NCBI GenBank assembly: GCA_950295325.1
Contig: OX485809.1
Coordinates: forward strand, 35,841,081 to 35,905,080
Direction of reading: 5' to 3'
From: Polytrichum commune
Lineage: Eukaryota > Streptophyta > Polytrichopsida > Polytrichales > Polytrichaceae
Length of the DNA stretch: 64,000 nucleotides
Shown: one piece after another, positions 48,370 to 58,353 of the stretch
Layout of the letters: the number at the start of each line of letters is the position of its first letter
Position numbering within the stretch: the first letter of the stretch is position 1
Program-made: the position numbers and the translations under genes
Notes under the pieces: generated by a model
The model's input: the letters and a program-made list of their open reading frames with translations, nothing else
Told to the model about the DNA's origin: nothing
The model's database searches: none

Positions 48370-49410
48370 TGGGTGGGAGTTTGGGTCAGCCGACCTAAAC
48401 CCTATGGCACCAGGGATTGAGGGCCATCCCCACCTTGCCCGTGGGATAGGGTCGGGTTCCGGTCGACCGACTCAAACCTTGTACAATGATGGGTTGAGGG
48501 CCATTTAGAATTCCATCACACTGTGGGGAAAACTTTGGGTCGACCGACCCAATCCTTGTCATGGTCAACTACAACCGCCGAAACTGGGGAAGGGGTTTGG
48601 GTCGACCGACCCAAACTTTCACAGGGTAAACCCACCCACACTCAGAAAGGGTTTGGGTCGGTCGACCCAAACTTTCACAGGGTAAGTCCACCCACACCGG
48701 GAAAGGGTTTGGGTCGGTCGACCCAAACTTTCACAGTGTAAATCCACCCACACTGGGATGAGGTTTGGGTCGCTCGACCCAAACATTACATATGATGGGA
48801 TAAGGTTCCTACTATGTCCGTCCAAACCTTCTGAGTACCTTGGGTAAGGGCCATTAACAATTCGTTCACGATGTGCGAAAAAGTTTGGGTCGACCGACCC
48901 AAACCTTCTAAAAGGTTTTACGATAAACGCCCACAGTGGGGTAGGGGTTTGGGTCGACCGACCCAAACCTCACAAGGGTCAGAGTAGACCCCCCCCCAAC
49001 ACTAGTGAAGGGGTTTGGGTCGACCGACCCAAACCTCACAAGGGTCAGAGTAGCCCCCCCCCCAACACTAGTGAAGGGGTTTGGGTCGACCGACCCAAAC
49101 CTCACAAGGGTCAGAGTAGACCCCCCCCAACACTAGTGAAGGGGTTTGGGTCGACCGACCCAAACATCACAAGGGTCAGAGTAGACCCCCCCCCAACACT
49201 AGTGAAGGGGTTTGGGTCGACCGACCCAAACCTCACAAGGGTCAGAGTAGACTCCCCCCAACACTAGTGAAGGGGTTTGGGTCGACCGACCCAAACCTCA
49301 CAAGGGTCAGAGTAGGCCCCCCCCCAACACTAGTGAAGGGGTTTGGGTCGACCGACCCAAACCTCACAAGGGTCAGACTGGAACCCGCCAACACTAGTGT
49401 CGACCGACGT
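48370..49410. repeat. Element 2 palindrome array upstream of gene B
   Basis: About sixteen copies of TTTGGGTCGACCGACCCAAA and variants (centres AC, GT, CT, or broken arms near 48390 and 48460). From about 48905 to 49395 they sit in a ~66-bp tandem unit with AAGGGTCAGAGTAGACCCCC and AACACTAGTGAAGGGG, C-run lengths varying. The array would lie in a leader intron of gene B (acceptor at about 48184). Confidence 0.93.
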
Positions 49411-49419
49411 ATAATACAA

Positions 49420-49475
49420 CGTATAATGCGGCGTATAATGCGGCATATAATGCAGCGGATATTGAGAGGTGTGTG
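49420..49475. repeat. CGTATAATGCGG short tandem repeat
   Basis: ACGTATAATGCGGCGTATAA and variants, four to five units of ~12 bp, at the end of the palindrome array. Confidence 0.75.
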
Positions 49476-49599
49476 GAATTTCAGCTCATTGCAAAGTTCA
49501 CTGCGGACTTGCATGCTGTGGATAGGTCTTCATGAACAGCAGCGTGAACGAACCTCGAAGTACAGCTCCGACTAAGAGTTCTCTCTACGAATTCAGGAG

Positions 49600-49665
49600 T
49601 GGGAGAAGAGCAAAAAGAAACCAACTTTTGGGGGGTGCGCCCCTTTATACTATCCACCTCCACTT
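49600..49665 (-). promoter_or_regulatory. Probable promoter of element 2 gene B
   Basis: On the minus strand, GGTGGATAGTATAAAGGGGC gives a TATA-like box at about 49647-49655, with a leader-like region (49.4-49.6 kb) before the palindrome array. Distance and orientation suit gene B. Confidence 0.4.
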
Positions 49666-50130
49666 GCCCGACTTCCTCATTGGATGCCTTTCCCGCCTTA
49701 TTATTTCAAACCTCCTGACAGAATTCCCCGTTTTCTGTTTATTGTAGAAAATGCGCATCTTTCAATGCCCCTCTCATACCCCAGCCGTCATATGATTTAG
49801 TCTATGATATTTAATGTTTTTTTGGTTTTGTGTGTATATGACATACGACATTGGGAGGAAGGGTGGCGGCCACATTAATTTTTTCAAGTGTCACAACGGT
49901 ATATTTTAACCAATATGTATACCCAACCACAACTCCATTCAATGCTTTCAAGTGCAAACCTATTTCGGTGGGGTTGGGGCCATTTGGAGGCTGCAATTAT
50001 GAGAGAGTTTCCAAGGCTTGAGGCCATTGTCATGATGAATAAAATTATTTATTTGTCTCCCCTAAACCCTAAACCCTAGAACATTGCTCTATTATCTCGC
50101 ATGGAAGTGTGGCAATGATAAACGTATGTA

Positions 50131-50190
50131 GCACTATATTCGTTAAATTCAGACTTTCTCTAGTCTCAAATTAATATATGGATCAAACAA
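50131..50190. repeat. Internal copy of the element 2 terminus
   Basis: CACTATATTCGTTAAATTCA and the following ~40 bp match the left terminus 44580-44635 with one visible change (GAG to CAG). No paired right end was found nearby. A remnant of a second, related element or an internal duplication. Confidence 0.8.
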
Positions 50191-51641
50191 AAACTTCTAC
50201 AATGTCACCCTAATGCATCATATACATATTAAATGATGATATTGATCTACTTTAATTCAAACATTACGGTATGGCATTAACCAATATGTAGACAAAAGAA
50301 GTCTAAACATTGTGTAACGCCTTATGGTAAGAGTCACTAAATACAATAGTTAAAGTGGTTATGAAGATCCTCGCAAGGGGAATTATTAATTTTGAAATCA
50401 AATTATGTCATGACAAAGTTCATTTATTGTTCCAAATCTGAATTTGCAACAATGCAAGTGACAAGAGCTTTTATATATAATATGTTGTCATCCCTAAACC
50501 CTAAACCCTACAATATTGTCCTCTTCTCTCGCATGCAAGTGTGGCAATGACGAATGTATGTGGACGTCGATAAGGGGATACTAACTACCAATGTCGCTTT
50601 TTAGTTCAATATTTCCATGCTAATTGAATCCATCCTCAAGTTCACTTCAAGCTTACTAATGTGTGTGAACAAAACATCCAAAGTTGAACCCTAAACCCTT
50701 ATAACATCCACAACATGAAATTATACGTATTGACTAAACCATACACCAATTAGTATATCATGTTTAGACGTTCCAAATAACATATTCACATGATCAAGAT
50801 TGTGGTCACTATAACCTTCCTATTAGACTCTTCTTAATATATAAACAACATTTCTTATATCTTTCTCCATTATCTAATATACGTGGAGGGAACAATGAAC
50901 AACAACACGATTGCTTGCATGGCTTCATTTGATGTTGTGCTTAACCGATTTACGTTTATATCACATTCCATATATTAAATACATCACGAACCATAGTTTA
51001 TTGGCGACTATGTGATTCATCAAAGGGAGCAAAACATCCAAAGTTAGACCCCTAAGTCCTAATAACATCCACAACATGAAATGCTATTTGAATAAACACA
51101 AGACCAATTAGTATATCACGTTTAAACGTCCCAAATAACAACTTAACATACTCAACATCATCTTTACTATAACCTTCCTATAAGACTCTTCTCACCAGTA
51201 AGTCAATGTTGTACGTTAATATTGGATAGATTAATATGTTATAACCATGACTCCTAAACCCTAAAGTTACCCTAAACCCCAAATCTTGTAGTTGTTCAGT
51301 GCTACCTCCATATACAAACAACATCAAGTTTGTCTTGCGCCATTATCTAATATACTTGGAGCGAACCTTCAATAACAACATGATTGCTTGAAGGGCTTCA
51401 TATGATGTTGTGGTTCTCCGATTTGCTTTTATATCACATTCCAAGTACATATATCACGATCCATGATTTATTGGCGACTATGTGATTCATCAAAGTGAAT
51501 ATCTAGGGGATACCCTATAAAACTTGAGCATGTTAGCATTTTGAAATAAAGATCATGCAATTCCAAACCCTCACAATATGCACTTGGGGAAGGTATTCAT
51601 TTAGGCTCCACATTCAAATATCCTCAATTTCCGAATTTCAT

Positions 51642-51798
51642 GTTGGGGGGTGGGGATTGTCTTTTTTATTCATTGCATATTGTGTGAGTTGTTGGCATCA
51701 ATGGTAAAGTCTATTGTATTTGGCACGTAATTGTATTTTTTTTATAACGTGCTCAAACAAACGAGAAACCAATGACTTCAACTTGTTTGGAAAATTTA
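51642..51798. repeat. Inverted copy of the window-start repeat
   Basis: Reverse complement of 1-168; ends near CAACTTGTTTGGAAAATTT at about 51798. Confidence 0.75.
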
Positions 51799-51934
51799 GT
51801 TAATGGTGTCATGTAAGTAGGAATTAAGTATTAGTGTTAGCATAAAGTTGCGTTGTAAAGATGTATTAGTTGTATAAATGGTTTAGTTTTTTAGAATACC
51901 TCATTTGATGTATACCTTAGGCTACTCCAAAGTC

Positions 51935-52820
51935 TATTCAAAATTGTACTACCCGCTAAGGGTTTACTCCTTAGAGGGATGGGAGTTAGGGTTCCCCGTA
52001 ACCCTATTCCCGTTGCTGCCCTAATCACGTTGGCACCCTATTCGCGCGGTTGGGGGCCAATTCCCGAGGGTAACAAAACCCCAGCCGCCAAGCATTCTCC
52101 TCCTTTCTCTCTCTCTCTCCCGCCAACCTTTCGCTCCGCGCCTCTTGTGGAAGCGCCGCCTCTCCTGAAGCGCCGTGGCAATTCAGGGTGGCGCTTTTCT
52201 TTACATTCCTTCTCCACCCTTTTTTCTTCTCCTTCCCTCCCTTCTCTTGCTGTAGCGGGAGATTGCACTAGTGTTGCAATATATAGCATTGTTGAAGTGT
52301 TTTCCAGATTGTTGAAGGGTTTTCCAACATTCTGTGTGAGCTTTAGGCAGTGCTTGCGAGAGTTCGAAGTGCGGATGAGTGCATGTGAGTGCTTGTGAGT
52401 GCATGTGAGTGCTTGTGAGTGCATGTGAGGGCTTGTGAGTGCATATGAGTGCTTATGAGTGCATGTGAGTGCTTGTGAGTGGTTGTCAGATTAGGAAGTT
52501 CTATAAGAGATACAAAAGTGATACAAAAGTGCTTTCAGAGATTTAGTTATTGTTTTGAGAGATTCAGTTGTTGTTTTAACAGACTCAGTTGTTGTTTGAG
52601 AGTTACAATTGTTGTTTGAGTGATTCTGAAGAGACTCAGGAGTTGTGTGAGAGATTGTGGGTTTATTGAGAGATTCAAGAAAGGTTTGAAATCTTTGGTA
52701 GTTGTTTGTGAGTTTTAGCGTGTCTGCGAATAGGAATTCACTGATTCTGTCTTAGTCGAAGAAGAGCACTTGTTCAAAAGCAACCATCTGCAACGACTAC
52801 AACAGAAACCCTCAACAAAG
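51935..52820 (+). promoter_or_regulatory. Probable leader of element 2 gene A
   Basis: CT-rich stretch (CTCCTTTCTCTCTCTCTCTC at about 52100) and TTTTTTCTTCTCCTTCCCTC typical of plant 5' leaders, a TGAGTGCATGTGAGTGCT tandem repeat (52375-52480), then a possible donor AAAG|GTATTG at about 52820. The region mirrors the CT-rich leader of element 1 gene A. Confidence 0.4.
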
Positions 52821-52934
52821 GTATTGTTTTTCAAGGGGTTCCAATATGTGTTTCTTAATTGACAGTGTTGTAGCATACACAATGCATAAGCATTGTATAT
52901 GCTACATGCCAAGTTTAAAAAACTATATTAAAAT

Positions 52935-53300
52935 AGAACAGTTTGGGGAGACGACCCAAACACAGCCTATAGTTTGGGTCGATCGACCCAAACAGCACGA
53001 TGTGCTTTGGGTCCCTAAACCCTAAACACAGCCTATAGTTTGGGTCGATCGACCCAAAGCACATCCTGCTGTTTGGGTCGGTCGACCCAAACGCAACCTC
53101 TACAGTATAAACTTTTCAAGAAATCCTTGATGACAATATAAAACGCAAATCCACCCAAGATAACGAAATACCATATAAACATATAAATGAAGTTCTAAAA
53201 TAACAAGACACAATCCAAAAATAAATGCGTTGATGCATTACATTTCCCTTCCATCACGTGACATCTAATCTATTGTGAAGAAGTTTGGGTCGAACGACCG
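52935..53300. repeat. Element 2 palindromes in the leader intron of gene A
   Basis: TTTGGGTCGATCGACCCAAA at about 52973 and 53039, TTTGGGTCGGTCGACCCAAA at about 53070, and a degraded copy at 53283 just before the TTTGCAG acceptor at 53330. Confidence 0.92.
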
Positions 53301-53330
53301 AAACTAACATCCTTGCTTCTTTCTTTGCAG

Positions 53331-54656
53331 ATGGCCCCAAAGAAAAGACCAGGAGAAAGGTGGTTCATGCTTGCGCCAGACGTGTTATGGCAGGAGCACG
53401 AAACACCTCAGGATGACTCATATGTCCCTAAGGACGGGCTTGTCCTCGCCTGGTCAATTCAAGTAGTAAAAACCTCCATTTACAAACTGATATTCGTTGT
53501 CAAAGTAGGGACCGTGGAAAAACATACCTGGGCGACTCTTACAGGATGGGAGGTGGCGTCGGTCCAGTCTTTTGGAGACTACGCAGACGTCATCCTTGAG
53601 AACAACGCTGTGCAGAATGCTCATATGTTTCTGTACTAGTTCGTCGAACCCTTTGACGCTACATATGCAAGGGAGTCATGTGTCGAACCTGATGTAATCA
53701 AACCCAAGACAATTTTCATCGATGCCAGTACATCGAACACAAAGGTCTCGAGCCGGTTTACGAAACTAAAGCATGCAATCAGCGTGCTCAACAAAGCCCT
53801 GCAGAGCAAAACGAAGTCTCAGCAAGCCGTCAGGCGGAAGGTACCCACTGAGGAAGGTGCAGGGTCGTCAAGGCCTCAATCAGTGAGGATGCCGCAACCA
53901 GTCCCGGCTAGCTCAAGACGAACCACTCCATCGGAGACACCGGCGGATAGCCAGACTCCTACGCCTTCTGGCAGCCGCCAAACAACTCCCTCCAAGAGGG
54001 CGAGAGAGTCATCTGTGATGACTGACGAGCCAGTCTCTCCAGAATTGCGCATGCCGAAGCCAGGGCAGGAAGTGGATGCAGGGGAGATCCAAAAAATCGT
54101 GAACAATTTCACGACCAAGTGCTCCCATTGCTTTTTCATGGGCAGGGATTTCAAATTCGACGTGAACATCAGTCAGTGTCATCTCGCGCCACCAGAAAAA
54201 TGTGTCCGAGCAAAAGAAGACGCCTACGTCGATTGGATAATCGCGCAGATCGTTAGCGAACAATTCAAAGACGACAGGCAAACCATTGTAGTGATGCCCC
54301 AGGGACTGAAGAAAATGCCTACCCCTCAAATGTGGGCGACAATTCAGAAAGGCGATTTTTGGCTCATAGACGGCCAACACAGCGTTGAGGCTTCCAAGAA
54401 AATCCAACTGATGACTGAATGGGACGATCCCAACCATCAGAATGAGAAATTGAAGGTGTGGAAGGCACTGGTGGTGTGGTCTGACGATGAGACCCGACTG
54501 AGCGACATCTCCCGTTACTTTAACATGGGGAATAAGAAAAGGGCCTACCAAGCTTCCTGGATAAGGAATATCATGGCCTCGCGGGAGGTGTGGGAGTTCT
54601 ATGGTAGGCCTCCCAAGGAGAGGGAGAATGCAAAGGACAAGAATCCCAAGTGGGAG
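53331..54656 (+). pseudogene. Element 2 gene A, exon 1: N-terminal domain plus ParB/Srx-like domain (in-frame TAG)
   Basis: 442 codons in one frame from ATG (MAPKKRPGERW, after a TTTGCAG acceptor) to TGGGAG|GTGAGT, phase 0. It has a small N-terminal domain (LAWSIQVVKTSIYKLIFVVK...GDYADVILEN), a basic Ser/Thr/Pro linker, then the ParB/sulfiredoxin-type domain: FFMGRDFKFDVNISQCH, DRQTIVVMPQG, FWLIDGQHSVEASKKI, RLSDISRYFNMGNKKRAYQASWIRNI. TAG at 53637-53639 interrupts the frame between the two domains; the frame downstream is open and homologous to element 1. The family match rests on the DGQHS box and surrounding pattern; DNA binding and nuclease activity are possibilities, not shown. Confidence 0.75.
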
Positions 54657-54960
54657 GTGAGTATTGTTTGGGTCGATCGACCCAAACTCCTTTTGCAGCT
54701 TTATTTGTGTATTTTGGGTCGCTCGACCCAAACTCTTGTTGCAGTCATGTTTTTTAGTTTGGGTCGCTCGACCCAAACTCTTGTTGCAGTCATGTTTTTT
54801 TTAGTTTGGGTCGATCGACCCAAACTCTTGTTGCAGTCATGTTTTTTTAGTTTGGGTCGATCGACCCAAACTCTTGGTGCAGACACTGGTCATGATATGT
54901 TTTGGAAATCACATGTTCATATCTAACATGCATTCAAATGATTGTTTTGATCACATGCAG
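54657..54960. repeat. Element 2 gene A intron 1 with five palindromes
   Basis: Palindromes at about 54668, 54713, 54757, 54803 and 54851, centres AT or CT; four share a ~46-bp unit (ACTCTTGTTGCAGTCATGTT). The intron is GT-AG. Confidence 0.93.
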
Positions 54961-56292
54961 GACTTCAAATACCAAATGATAAATAAATTCTCCTCCATTG
55001 ATAATGCTAGTCACAAACAGAAGAAATACAACGAGCTTAGAGGGGAGATTTATTTAATAACAGCATCCGACTCCGTTTGGATGAAGTGGAAGAGTGTATT
55101 TGAGAAGCATGAGACGGGTGAGCTCATCGACCCGGACACAGGAATTTTCTTCAACCAAACCACGCGCTTCAAACAAATGAAGCCTCTCGTGAGAGAGTTC
55201 TTTAGAACTCTTCAAGGCCTTTCCGAGACGGAGATGGAGAAGGCGGCGGCGCACATCCTGCATTTCACGCCCACGGCGAAAAGGTGCTGGGTGCACCCGA
55301 AGATTGTCTTCTTAAAGCCCAAATCCTTCGTCCCTTCATGCTACACCATGAAGGAATGGACTGAGAATAGGAAAAAAAAGACAACTATAGTGCAGGAGCT
55401 GCATAAATTGGTGCCGGAGAGGAATATTATCGTGGACGGCGAGGTTCATGAGGCTAACTGGAGAGCATTCAAAGCTGAATATAAGTTCACCAGTGCCTCC
55501 ATGGCGGCTCTAATAAGGGAAGCGGGGGATGACTTCTTGCGGGCCAAGATGGTGAAGGGTGGGAAGAACCGGGCGCTTCCGGATCACACAGCGCGTGCGT
55601 TCTCGAACTTCATCAAATAGAAGAAGATTGTCCAGTTTGAAGGGGACGCTTACTTCAACCTTGTCACCTTCGAGCCTTTGAAAATTCAGGGCTGGCCAGG
55701 TCAAGACGCCAGAATGGCGATAAGGACGAAAGCAGGGGGGCGTTTCCCATTCGGAATGATAGATTTCAGGAACATTCCTGGAAGCTCATTTGAGGGTACG
55801 ATGAGCACACTGTTTTACGACCCCTTCCTATCTAAGTTCGTCGATTATGCGAGTCCTAAGTTCAGGGAGGTTGATGTCTGGCTATGGATAGTCGAGGATA
55901 GGAGGGCGGAGCAAGTGTACGACCTTGTCCGGAAATTGCAGCCGGAGTATGCAGTCTCCAAGTCTCACTACATCGCCGCACCGGCGGAGGGGGCCTACAC
56001 GTCGTTGAAGGACAAGAAGACCAAGGTCGTCAACGTCCTGTGTTTGTACTTCGTGTACAAAGCGGAGTTGTTGAAGGTGCCGAACCACCCTATATCCCGG
56101 ATGGACAAGCTCTTCCAAGTTCCAGATGGGTTAGGTTCCAGCAAATGCCTATACGACGAGGCCAAATACGCAAACTATCCTGCAGATGAGCTGCGGATGG
56201 AATTCTACATGCGGATGCTGAGGACGCTGACTAGGAGAGGGGACTGTATCTTCAACGTGTTCGGGGGCTCGAAACCCCTCTATGCTGCCATG
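54961..56292 (+). pseudogene. Element 2 gene A, exon 2: conserved domain of unknown function (in-frame TAG)
   Basis: 444 codons, phase 0 at both ends (ATGCAG|GAC; GCCATG|GTAAGT). Same blocks as element 1 exon 2: INKFSSIDN, GEIYLITASDSVWMKWKSVF, FFRTLQGL, FLKPKSFVPSCYTMKEWTENRKKKT, VWLWIVEDRRAEQVYDLV, LRMEFYMRMLRTLTRRGDCIFNVFGGSK. TAG at 55618-55620 lies where element 1 reads D-R in FLDRKKNAKFEG (here FIK-stop-KKIVQFEG). I do not recognise the domain. Confidence 0.75.
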
Positions 56293-56410
56293 GTAAGTTA
56301 CATTCTTTAGCTCTTGCGCAGTTTGGGTCGGTCGACCCAAACTAAATATTGTTTTTGGTCTTGTTTTTTGTCTTGCAAATTCTAATTTCTATATAACTTG
56401 GATTGTGTAG
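56293..56410. repeat. Element 2 gene A intron 2 with one palindrome
   Basis: TTTGGGTCGGTCGACCCAAA at about 56322 in a 118-bp GT-AG intron. Confidence 0.92.
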
Positions 56411-57895
56411 ATGTTGGGGTTGAACATCTACTCGTACATAGAGGATAGCGATCTGCAATTTTACAGGACGCAGAAATCGCTGGCAAAGAAGATGGATATC
56501 CTCGATTGGATCCCGGGAAGCTACGTGGACGAGGTTGTTGAGGGGGGTGAGAACCCTCTTGATAGGGCGAGGCGGATCAACCCGGAAGAAATTGCGATAA
56601 GGGCAACAACCCAATTACCCGAACCTCTAGTCGGGTTGCATCCGGGCAATCCGTCCCGTACAGGAGGTGGAGAGGTGGAAGAGGAGGAGGAAGAAGAAGA
56701 ACACGGAGAGGAGGAAAAGGAGGGGGATGTGGAGGAAGGGGCAACGGGATTCACGCAAGAATCTGAAGCCCCTCAGAGGAAGAAGGCTATGCGTGTGGCA
56801 ACCCCGCAGAGTAAGATGATGCCCGTCCTTACGGTGGACGATGCGAGGGACATGTACTCCAGGGACGCGACTGCCACGTTCCGGGAGAGGAGGAAGTTAA
56901 AGGGAAAGAAGCTCTATGGCGATTACGCATTGGAGGAGACCATTGCCATTAGCAGCGAGGACGACGACGACATTGAGCTCGCCAAACGGCTCAGATCGGA
57001 TCCCCCCTCCCCGACAGCGTTCGCAGGCATGGTTAGGGTGAAACCTGAAGTCCTCACTGTGGAGGAAGCCAACGAGAAGATGCGTAGAGACGAGGAGCAG
57101 CGCGTCCGCCTGCAGAGGGCTGCCGCGGAAGAACCCTCCGTGCGGAACGAGGTTGCAGAGCTGAGGGCTCTCCTCTTGGAACAAGAAAGACTAAGGGCGA
57201 TGGCCCAACCTCCATCCAGCGCCGACTTGATATCGCAAGTCATACAAGGGATGTGGGCGCAAGGATTGGTGGTGGCTCCATCCAGCTCGTTTCCGCACTT
57301 GCCCCCCGGTTTCCCAGCGCAGAGCATCCCTCAGCACCCAGTGTCGCAAGGGTCATTCAGCTTCCAGCACATGATGCGGCCGCCCCATGTTCCGTACGCG
57401 CCGGTCCAACAAGTGGACGATCCCAACATCTGGCGCGTATCTGGAGCCTCCTCCCCGTTGGGCCCTCCACCACTACGACCCCCCATAGTGATGGCGCCCC
57501 CTCACCAGCCGGACGATCCCAGGATGTTTGGGTCGACCGACCCAAACCCACCCTCGACTGTAGTGCCCCAAGGCGCCTCCCCCGATGTAGGACAGTTTGG
57601 GTCGCCCGACCCAAACCCCGGAGCAGCTTAGTCCTCCCTTGACGAACTTGTGTCTCAAAGAGACACAACCATGTTAGATGTTGAAGGCCTCCAAGGGCCT
57701 GGTGATACCTCTAATCCTAACCAAATCGATGAACCCATGCATGATGCATATGCGGAGATTGGTTTAGGACAAGGGCCTGATGCTCAACCTTTGCAGGACA
57801 AGGTCCCTGACGTAGGCGGAGAAGGCGGTGGCGAGAGAGGTGGGGCACCAGGGACGGTGGAGGCATCCACATCGTCGAGACATGACCAGGGCGAG
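56411..57895 (+). pseudogene. Element 2 gene A, exon 3: acidic/coiled-coil region (in-frame TAG)
   Basis: 495 codons in one frame, phase 0 (TGTGTAG|ATG; GGCGAG|GTAACA). Starts MLGLNIYSYIEDSDLQFYRT, then Glu-rich low complexity (VEEEEEEEEHGEEEKEGDVEE, about residues 90-110), ETIAISSEDDDDIELAKRL (SUMO-interaction-like), VRVKPE (psi-K-x-E), a heptad helix (VEEANEKMRRDEEQRVRLQR), and a Pro-rich tail. Two palindromes are translated as FGSTDPN (57527) and FGSPDPN (57596). TAG at 57629-57631 precedes ~88 further open codons up to a donor matching element 1's. Confidence 0.7.
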
Positions 57896-58353
57896 GTAAC
57901 ACACTGAGCCCTCCCAGTTTGGGTCGACCGACCCAAACCTCCTTGGTCATTGTCTTGTTGGCGTGGTCTTGTCCCCCCTAGCTATGAGGAACTACACCCC
58001 CCCGACGCACCCAACAACGTGCTCCCCCCGCGATCCCCTTCGTCTCACCTCACTCGACTACGCTCAACCTTGGCGGCGCGCAACCAATTTTGTAGATGTA
58101 CAATTAGGATAGTGTGAATGCCCTCGTTCACCGCCCCCCCCCTCAAATTGTACATAGAGATTTGTAACAATAAAATTATTATTTTTGGCGCCCATATGTT
58201 AGCATCCGTGTCCCAATGTATGTTGTTCCCCTTGTATGTTTTTGTTGCCACCAATGGTCCAATTCTTCTTGTGTTTGCACAAAATTTCCGTTCTGCTTGA
58301 ATTAAACATAGCATAACATAGTCCTCGCCGCCTTCTCTCGCTCGTCGCCGCAG
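57896..58353. repeat. Element 2 gene A intron 3 with one palindrome
   Basis: TTTGGGTCGACCGACCCAAA at about 57914, just after the donor. The acceptor is GTCGCCGCAG at 58353. The rest is non-coding with C-runs. Confidence 0.9.

Larger units (their letters stand above)
49750..51930. other. AT-rich nested DNA between the two genes of element 2
   Basis: No supported gene. Holds CCCTAAACCCTAAACCCT motifs at about 50058, 50490 and 51248, each followed by a related segment (TCTCGCATG.AAGTGTGGCAATGA at 50093 and 50537). Paired blocks around 'aacatccaaagtt', 'cctaa...aacatccacaacatgaaat' (50.67-50.73 and 51.02-51.08 kb) and 'attggcgactatgtgattcatcaaag' (51.00 and 51.47 kb) show repeated internal duplication. 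Confidence 0.55.

Noticed and set aside
48905..49395. CRISPR-like array of palindromic repeats
   Set aside because: The regular ~66-bp unit is a tandem repeat: the spacers between palindromes are near-identical, unlike CRISPR spacers, and the context is a plant transposon.
50058..51290. Telomere from AAACCCT repeats
   Set aside because: Only two to three units per site, scattered among transposon sequence. Interstitial motifs, not a chromosome end.
53637..57631. Genetic-code reassignment of TAG
   Set aside because: Other genes in the window show normal codon use and TAG also serves as a plausible terminator (60088). Decay by C-to-T change is simpler.
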